Assembly: GCA_002292265.1 (NCBI GenBank)
Contig: DBBQ01000038.1
Location: 40,488-104,487, forward strand
Direction: 5' to 3'
Source: Flavobacteriaceae bacterium UBA980
Lineage (GTDB): Bacteria; Bacteroidota; Bacteroidia; Flavobacteriales; Flavobacteriaceae
DNA length: 64,000 bases
Positions 62,676-64,000 of the stretch are shown here, in pieces. Below the pieces are notes generated by a model. The model did no database searches. It had not been told where the DNA came from and was given only the letters and a program-made list of their open reading frames with translations. The translations under genes and the position numbers were made by a program. Position 1 is the stretch's first letter, and the number at the start of each line of letters is the position of its first letter.

Positions 62676-63365
62676 TTACCAAGATTTCATTCTATAGAGT
62701 GTCATAGTACCCAAATAATTAGAGATCTTATTTGTTGTCTTTTGAAACTTGACAAAGGCTTCTTGTTGTGCTTGCGTTTTAGGGCCCCAATTTAAAGCAG
62801 CTGCGTAGTCTTTATGAGTGGTATAAACATAGTGTGATTCTCCATCTGTGCTTACGCCGTGTGTAAACTGACCCAGTGAAAGATATCCCTCCTGCGGATA
62901 AGCCTTCATTAAATCCATAAAGGCAGCTGCAAAACCTGGAGCATCTTCCACATTCCACTTCCAAACTTGATACGTTCTCTCTCCTGATTTTTCTATATTC
63001 GTTCGCATCAAAGTGGATCCACCAGAAACAGAAACAACTTCAGCGAATTGCAAAATATTTGAATTAAAAATTGAATACGTATCTCCCCCTCTAATTTTTC
63101 TCAAAGCAGCTAAGGCATCGACTGACCCGGCAAAAGACAAGTAGTGAGTCGCCTCAGTTCCTTCAGGTTTGAAATAAATTCGGTTTAAAGAGATACTTAC
63201 ATTTTCAGGCTTTTCAATGTTCCCGTAAAAATCGTCTAAAAGGTCTAGAACAAAAGCGGCTTTACCTGGTTGAACTTTAATCCCTACCTGTTCAAAAGCA
63301 ATATTTTGGGCAGTCGCCAAATTTGCAGTGAATAGAAATACAAATAATAATAAGAGTTTTTTCAT
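62676..63365 (-). CDS. Exported protein of unknown function
   Basis: 229 residues with a clear signal peptide (LFVFLFTANLATAQ). The mature part seems to have two similar halves of about 95 residues. VGIKVQPGKAAFVLDLLDDF in the first has a weak counterpart in VEDAPGFAAAFMDLMKAYPQ in the second, and each half ends in a DALAALRKI or DYAAALNWG type helix. This is reminiscent of dimeric alpha/beta-barrel (ABM-like) repeats, but I cannot name a family. It is monocistronic, with a strong terminator and a TATCTTTA element 27 bases upstream. Confidence 0.7.
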   Translation of the reverse strand: MKKLLLLFVFLFTANLATAQNIAFEQVGIKVQPGKAAFVLDLLDDFYGNIEKPENVSISLNRIYFKPEGTEATHYLSFAGSVDALAALRKIRGGDTYSIFNSNILQFAEVVSVSGGSTLMRTNIEKSGERTYQVWKWNVEDAPGFAAAFMDLMKAYPQEGYLSLGQFTHGVSTDGESHYVYTTHKDYAAALNWGPKTQAQQEAFVKFQKTTNKISNYLGTMTLYRMKSW

Positions 63366-63392
63366 TTTAATTGGTTTATGGTTAATAAAATA

Positions 63393-63400
63393 TAAAGATA
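63393..63400 (-). promoter_or_regulatory. Candidate -7 promoter element of the exported-protein gene
   Basis: TATCTTTA on the minus strand, 27 bases before the ATG at 63365. Confidence 0.35.
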
Positions 63401-63877
63401 AAAAACTCTCCAGTATTTTAAAACTGTTTTGTAATCTAACTAGGCGTATGTTTAGGGAGAAGTCTTTAGATTGAATTTATTTGTTAACCCATTGCATTGT
63501 CTCAGATTATACTGAAAAAAGATAATTGTTTTTGGAGTGAAATGAGGTTTATAAAATCGAGTTTTAATTTTACTCATATTTCCTTAAAGCGTCTAAATAT
63601 TTTTGTGAAGAGTGGAATTGTTACAATTGAAAATGGTAGGATTAGTAACAACGTGATGATCCAAAAAGAATTTTTTTTTGGTGAGAAATTGATTACTTCT
63701 TTTAATTTAATCATACTCTAAAATTAAATGATACAACGTTATTTTATGTAAACTGAGTACTAGGAAAATGTTACTAAAAGTGAAAATAAAAAAGGTTCCT
63801 GAAGTAAATGAAAAGAGAATCCCCTAAATAAAAAACCCGCAACGTCATGTAAAACAATCTGTTACGGATTCTTAAAG
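63401..63877. other. Intergenic stretch without a convincing gene
   Basis: About 480 AT-rich bases between the exported-protein promoter and tRNA-Leu. A short open frame on the plus strand (63497-63721) has low-complexity, AT-driven composition and no recognisable features. I see no convincing hairpin, repeat or mobile-element remnant. Confidence 0.5.
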
Positions 63878-63962
63878 TACTCGGAGCGGGACTTGAACCC
63901 GCACGACCGCAATGGTCATTGGATTTTAAGTCCAACGTGTCTACCAATTCCACCATCCGAGC
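63878..63962 (-). tRNA. tRNA-Leu (UAA)
   Basis: The minus strand folds as an 85-nt type II tRNA. The acceptor stem is GCUCGGA with UCCGAGU (one G-U pair) and discriminator A. The D-arm contains GGUGGAAUUGGUAGAC. Anticodon stem UUGGA/UCCAA holds loop CUUAAAA, giving anticodon UAA. A long variable arm and T-arm GCGGGUUCAAGUCCCGC follow. CCA is not encoded. Confidence 0.95.
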
Positions 63963-63971
63963 AAACGACAG

Positions 63972-64000
63972 AGCGAAAGACGGGATTTGAACCCGCGACC
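63972..64000 (-). tRNA. tRNA, 3' part only, probably tRNA-Gly
   Basis: The last 29 bases on the minus strand read as a T-arm (CGGGUUCAAAUCCCG) followed by acceptor strand CUUUCGC and discriminator U. A uridine discriminator and a GCGAAAG-type 5' strand are typical of tRNA-Gly, which often precedes tRNA-Leu in flavobacteria. The anticodon lies outside the window, so the identity is not proven. Confidence 0.7.

Noticed and set aside
63497..63721. 74-residue plus-strand open frame in the gap before tRNA-Leu
   Set aside because: AT-driven composition, no recognisable domain, no neighbour context.
63774..63956. 60-residue minus-strand open frame beginning MVELVDTLDLKS
   Set aside because: It is the well-known spurious translation of a tRNA-Leu gene; the tRNA at 63878-63962 explains it.
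1..64000. CRISPR arrays, insertion sequences, prophage or integrative-element signatures
   Set aside because: No regularly spaced repeats, transposase or integrase genes, or attachment-site repeats were seen beside the tRNA genes.

Overview
The window is a chromosomal segment of a member of the Bacteroidota, most probably a marine Flavobacteriaceae. Three things point there. The gene neighbourhoods are typical of the group: tyrS–DUF4296–pyrC–polyprenol mannosyltransferase–DUF4271–hemD; ftsX–DUF3098–uppP–truB; and exbB–exbD–exbD. The many candidate -7 promoter elements fit the Bacteroidota TAnnTTTG pattern. The protein families (LuxE-like, DUF4296, DUF4271, DUF3098, DUF2911, DUF5009) are also characteristic of the group. 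The DNA is AT-rich and densely coding. I see no phage, insertion sequence or CRISPR array.

From 1 to 33.5 kb the content is almost entirely housekeeping. It holds tyrosyl-, leucyl- and asparaginyl-tRNA synthetases, pyrimidine (pyrC, pyrH) and haem (hemD) genes, a cell-envelope run (ftsX, uppP), truB and a complete de novo NAD operon (nadA-nadB-nadC). It continues with frr, an RND/MMPL transporter, sigma-54 (rpoN), a TolQ/TolR-type operon ending in a clear terminator, tRNA-Ser, tatD, a small retropepsin-like protease and the sucAB genes of 2-oxoglutarate dehydrogenase. A DUF423 gene at 7.3-7.6 kb has decayed through two amber codons. An intact paralogue lies at 57.1 kb.

From 33.7 to 42.5 kb there is an SOS-type translesion cassette in the unusual order umuC-umuD, followed closely by a small lipoprotein gene. 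Next comes a fatty-acid beta-oxidation operon (FadN-like enzyme, thiolase, TetR regulator) divergent from an SCP2 gene. A long perfect palindrome between them is a strong candidate operator. An LpxH-like phosphoesterase overlaps a MurG-like glycosyltransferase.

From 42.5 to 51.6 kb there is a compact glycan-degradation locus. One strand carries a tight run of GH29 fucosidase, DUF5009 acetyltransferase-like membrane protein, sulfatase, second GH29 fucosidase with a C-terminal discoidin-like domain, second sulfatase and a small membrane protein. Divergent from it are an SGNH esterase and a GH33 sialidase. All the soluble enzymes carry export signals, mostly lipoprotein type. The set looks suited to trimming sulfated, fucosylated, sialylated and O-acetylated glycans, but no SusC/SusD pair or local regulator is present.

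From 51.6 to 63.4 kb there is a run of further exported hydrolases (DUF2911, an exo/endonuclease/phosphatase-fold protein, an M20 amidohydrolase, an esterase, CocE/NonD and S9 peptidases). A sugar isomerase-like protein and a HAD phosphatase lie among them. Two unrecognised exported proteins follow, one of them an internal tandem duplication. The window ends in a tRNA-Leu and the 3' part of a probable tRNA-Gly.
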